From Micromonospora sp. MH99 (GTDB lineage: Bacteria; Actinomycetota; Actinomycetes; Mycobacteriales; Micromonosporaceae): a DNA stretch of 64,000 nucleotides. Positions 63,820 to 64,000 of this stretch are shown here, one piece after another. The stretch is from assembly GCF_021442385.1 (NCBI RefSeq), contig NZ_MUZA01000001.1, forward strand, positions 186,001-250,000. Reading direction: 5' to 3'. How positions within the stretch are numbered: position 1 is the stretch's first letter; the number at the start of each line of letters is the position of its first letter. The notes beneath the pieces are model-generated. The model did not search any database. It saw nothing but the letters and a program-made list of their open reading frames with translations, and had not been told where the DNA came from. Position numbers and translations under genes: made by a program.

Positions 63820-64000
63820 TCAGGCGGGCGGCTCGGGGGCCGACCGGGAATCGTGACCGTCGCCAGTGCGGGCGCGCGCGGCGGCGACTGCCTGGCCGCG
63901 CTCCGACCCCGGAAAGCGGCCGAGCATCGCGCGCACCTCGTCGGCGCTCACGTTGGCGCCGAACAACTCGCTGCCCGGCTCGAGTCGTACCCCCTCGGCG
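63820..64000 (-). CDS. 3' part of an unknown gene, cut by the right edge
   Basis: The minus strand has an open frame from the edge to a TGA at 63822-63820 (about 60 codons). It reads GVRLEPGSELFGANVSADEV, then RAMLGRFPGSERGQAVAAAR and a polar tail. Codon usage fits a real gene and it is convergent to the TPR gene. No family recognised. Confidence 0.6.
   Translation of the reverse strand, partial: AEGVRLEPGSELFGANVSADEVRAMLGRFPGSERGQAVAAARARTGDGHDSRSAPEPPA

Overview
The window is high-GC actinobacterial DNA. Dense secreted CAZymes, LamG and RHS proteins, Tat-exported enzymes, Actinobacteria-type regulators and a SapB-type lanthipeptide locus point to a mycelial actinomycete, most likely Micromonosporaceae (Micromonospora or a close relative). 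The genus is inferred; no rRNA or tRNA gene is present. No CRISPR array, insertion sequence or prophage was seen.

Layout. 1-4.7 kb: the 3' part of an RHS polymorphic-toxin gene with a lytic-transglycosylase-like C-terminus, overlapped by a small lipoprotein gene that is a candidate immunity gene. 4.8-7.1 kb: a secreted GH2-AbfB glycosidase. 7.4-13.9 kb: an XRE/NB-ARC/TPR regulator divergent from a giant LamG protein, followed by a decayed RHS N-terminus. 13.9-19 kb: an MFS exporter, a quinone oxidoreductase divergent from a TetR regulator with two perfect operators, PhoX and a stand-alone LigD phosphoesterase domain. 19.1-20.9 kb: GH30 xylanase with a clear promoter and operator. 21.3-29 kb: a complete SapB-type locus: class III synthetase, 39-residue precursor, two ABC half-transporters and two NarL-type regulators with degenerate receivers. 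29-39.4 kb: mixed accessory genes, including a headless MFS gene, an autoregulated TetR/drug-efflux pair, a beta-helix gene remnant, a TetR/cupin pair, a three-repeat secreted protein and a CBM6-DUF1996 protein. 39.7-43.1 kb: a TMEM175 channel, then an ECF42-type sigma operon (DUF6069, DGPF/YCII, sigma, DHFR-like) with a matching promoter. 43.2-47.6 kb: a cell-wall block with a Cys-rich secreted protein, a membrane-anchored HTH/NBR1-Ig regulator preceded by TCTGAC repeats, and three secreted wall enzymes (M15-like, M23, SpoIID), two of which share a duplicated N-terminal module. 47.7-64 kb: Pro-rich secreted proteins, GH10 xylanase, a GT-C/GtrB pair, a membrane protein divergent from an epimerase around a palindrome, CBM2-GH30 with a CebR-like operator, a Tat-exported CDP-diacylglycerol pyrophosphatase, PL1 pectate lyase, a second TMEM175, a GNAT, a TPR protein and a truncated gene at the right edge.

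How it fits together. The GH2, two GH30, GH10, PL1 and CBM6-DUF1996 genes form a dispersed plant-polysaccharide set. Most are preceded by LacI/CebR-like palindromes placed on or beside recognisable sigma-70 promoters. The most notable systems are the SapB-type locus, in a lineage that (if Micromonospora) does not normally raise aerial hyphae, and the cell-wall enzyme block with its membrane-tethered regulator and repeated TCTGAC boxes.
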